Below are positions 63,184-64,000 of a stretch of 64,000 nt of DNA, in pieces; the stretch's first letter is position 1; each line of letters starts with the position of its first letter. The notes below the pieces were generated by a model. It did no database searches. It saw only the letters and a program-made list of their open reading frames with translations, and was not told where the DNA came from. Where the stretch lies: contig CASCJZ010000001.1 of the NCBI GenBank assembly GCA_949152475.1, positions 201,001-265,000 of the forward strand. Reading direction: 5' to 3'. The position numbers were made by a program, and so were the translations under genes. Origin of the DNA: Terebella lapidaria (taxonomy: Eukaryota > Annelida > Polychaeta > Terebellida > Terebellidae).

Positions 63184-64000
63184 GCGGGCTTTTGATGTTT
63201 TACTTTGGTGGTTGCTCTGTGATGCGACTTGCCACTTTTCCCAGATGAATGCCCCGAGCTAAGCCAACAGGAGGCGAGAGCCCGACGAAGGGCAACCGTC
63301 GATGACCTGGAACTTGTTCCTAGTGAGCTTCTTTCAGTGAGCAGTCACAGGCACTCGGCATTTTCTCGTTTAGTCAAACAGCTCTCATCCACTAGGACGT
63401 CGGCATGAGACAGACACAAGTACCCTCTCGAGGCAGATTCCTACTCGTCAACCGGAACATGTTCACCACAAGCACACCATGAGACCACTCGCCGGCTCAC
63501 CCACTGACTCCATTTTTCTAACTATATATAGGAAGGGCCTTTTCAGCCTTTTCCTTTTTAGTAAAACAGCTCGCGTCCTCTAGGACGTCGAGAGGTGACA
63601 GATACAAGTACCCTCTCGAGGAAGAGTCCCACTCTTGGCCAACGGAACGAAGCTCAGCTGGATCAGGTTCCGGGTCACCGACGGTTGCATTTCTTCAGAC
63701 TCTCTCCACCTGTCGGCTTAGCTCGGGTCATCAACGGTCACGTAAAAGACCCACGAACTCAGTCTACGTCAAGTAGACGAAAACGAGAGCAATAAAACCA
63801 ACTCTCTTCATGACAGGTTTTGCACCACTACCGTCATGCTATGAAAAGCCTTAGCTTACGACACATTTTGCACGCTTTCGTGTGGTCAAACAGCTCGCGT
63901 CCACTATAACACTGACGGGTGACAGATACAAGTACCCTCTTGAGGCAGCATCCTACTCTTCACTCGAAACATGTTCACCACAAGCACACCATGAGACCTT

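Larger units (their letters stand above)
1..64000. repeat. Satellite array with nested higher-order repeats
   Basis: The entire window is head-to-tail copies of two related elements, L (~324 bp) and S (~215 bp), arranged in a 4,416 bp higher-order unit. Landmarks recur exactly 4,416 bp apart from 3784 to 34696 and then with altered spacing (3319, 4415, 1824, 4415, 6018, 4416). Units differ by only a handful of substitutions by eye, whereas neighbouring L or S elements inside one unit differ much more; this is the signature of a homogenised HOR satellite. No stretch over 300 bases lies outside the repeat. The family is not one I recognise. Confidence 0.98.
54687..64000. repeat. Dimeric super-HOR (U13-U14), truncated by window
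   Basis: Second copy of the pattern at 44254-54686, with the same doubled S2-L4 block. It runs past the window. Confidence 0.8.
59103..64000 (+). repeat. HOR unit U14, truncated by the window end, with a 1,603 bp duplication
   Basis: Same layout as U12: the S2-L4 block is doubled (starts 59743 and 61346). The spacing is 1,603 because the C-run in the first L2 has one extra C (about 60068-60075). Another private change gives tgttgcaaaagtacc near 60727. The window ends inside S7, so the array continues to the right. Confidence 0.95.

Noticed and set aside
1-64000. CRISPR array
   Set aside because: The conserved anchor recurs regularly, but the intervals are themselves repeated 200-300 bp elements rather than unique 30-40 bp spacers, and there are no cas genes.
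1-64000. rRNA gene array
   Set aside because: No 18S, 5.8S, 28S or 5S sequence is recognisable; only a promoter-like motif resembles rDNA spacer, so this is kept as a hypothesis.
1-64000. Tandem copies of an LTR element or another transposon
   Set aside because: No reverse transcriptase, integrase or transposase motifs, no primer-binding site, and no terminal repeats with target duplications were seen.
1-64000. Assembly artefact from read duplication
   Set aside because: Units carry distinct private and shared variants and different internal rearrangements, which simple duplication would not give; exact copy number still depends on assembly quality.

Overview
The whole 64 kb window is one tandem satellite array. 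I find no credible protein-coding gene, no rRNA or tRNA gene, and no transposon insertion. The array points to eukaryotic satellite DNA, heterochromatin-like. CpG steps are abundant in the repeat (gacgtcga, ctcgag, ccgacgg), so the array has not suffered strong methylation-driven CpG decay. That would suit an invertebrate or another lightly methylated lineage, or a very recently homogenised array. I do not recognise the family and cannot name the species.

The structure is nested. (1) Two related elements alternate head to tail: a long one (L, normally 324 bp) and a short one (S, normally 215 bp). Both start with gtgacagatacaagtaccct and end in a shared tail (tcaaacagctcgcgtcc...gacgg). (2) One L plus one S makes a ~539 bp dimer. 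(3) Eight diverged dimers, one reduced to a 233 bp remnant, plus a ~430 bp fold-back insert make a 4,416 bp higher-order repeat (HOR). (4) HOR units carry shared variants that reveal still longer periods: 13,248 bp (three HORs) on the left and about 10,433 bp (a normal HOR plus an enlarged one) on the right.

Layout: 1-140 is the tail of a preceding unit. Unit U0 (141-3783) has lost 773 bp. U1-U7 (3784-34695) are seven units of exactly 4,416 bp. U8 (34696-38014) has lost 1,097 bp. From 38015 onward the array is rearranged: U9 (4,415), U10 (1,824), U11 (4,415), U12 (6,018), U13 (4,416) and U14 (runs off the end). Every length change equals the distance between two elements of the HOR, so each can be explained by unequal exchange between related L or S elements.

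Two features deserve most attention. The first is a long imperfect palindrome, an inverted degenerate copy of an L-S dimer, present once in nearly every HOR. The second is a TATA-like motif followed by purines (e.g. ctaactatatataggaag) at the same place in every full-length S element. It resembles the short motif around RNA polymerase I start sites in plants and several invertebrates, so the satellite may derive from, or be, an rDNA-spacer-like array. That origin is a hypothesis; no rRNA gene is in the window. Open reading frames here are short (64-86 codons) and overlapping; most begin at the GTG of the repeat anchor, and they are by-products of the repeat.
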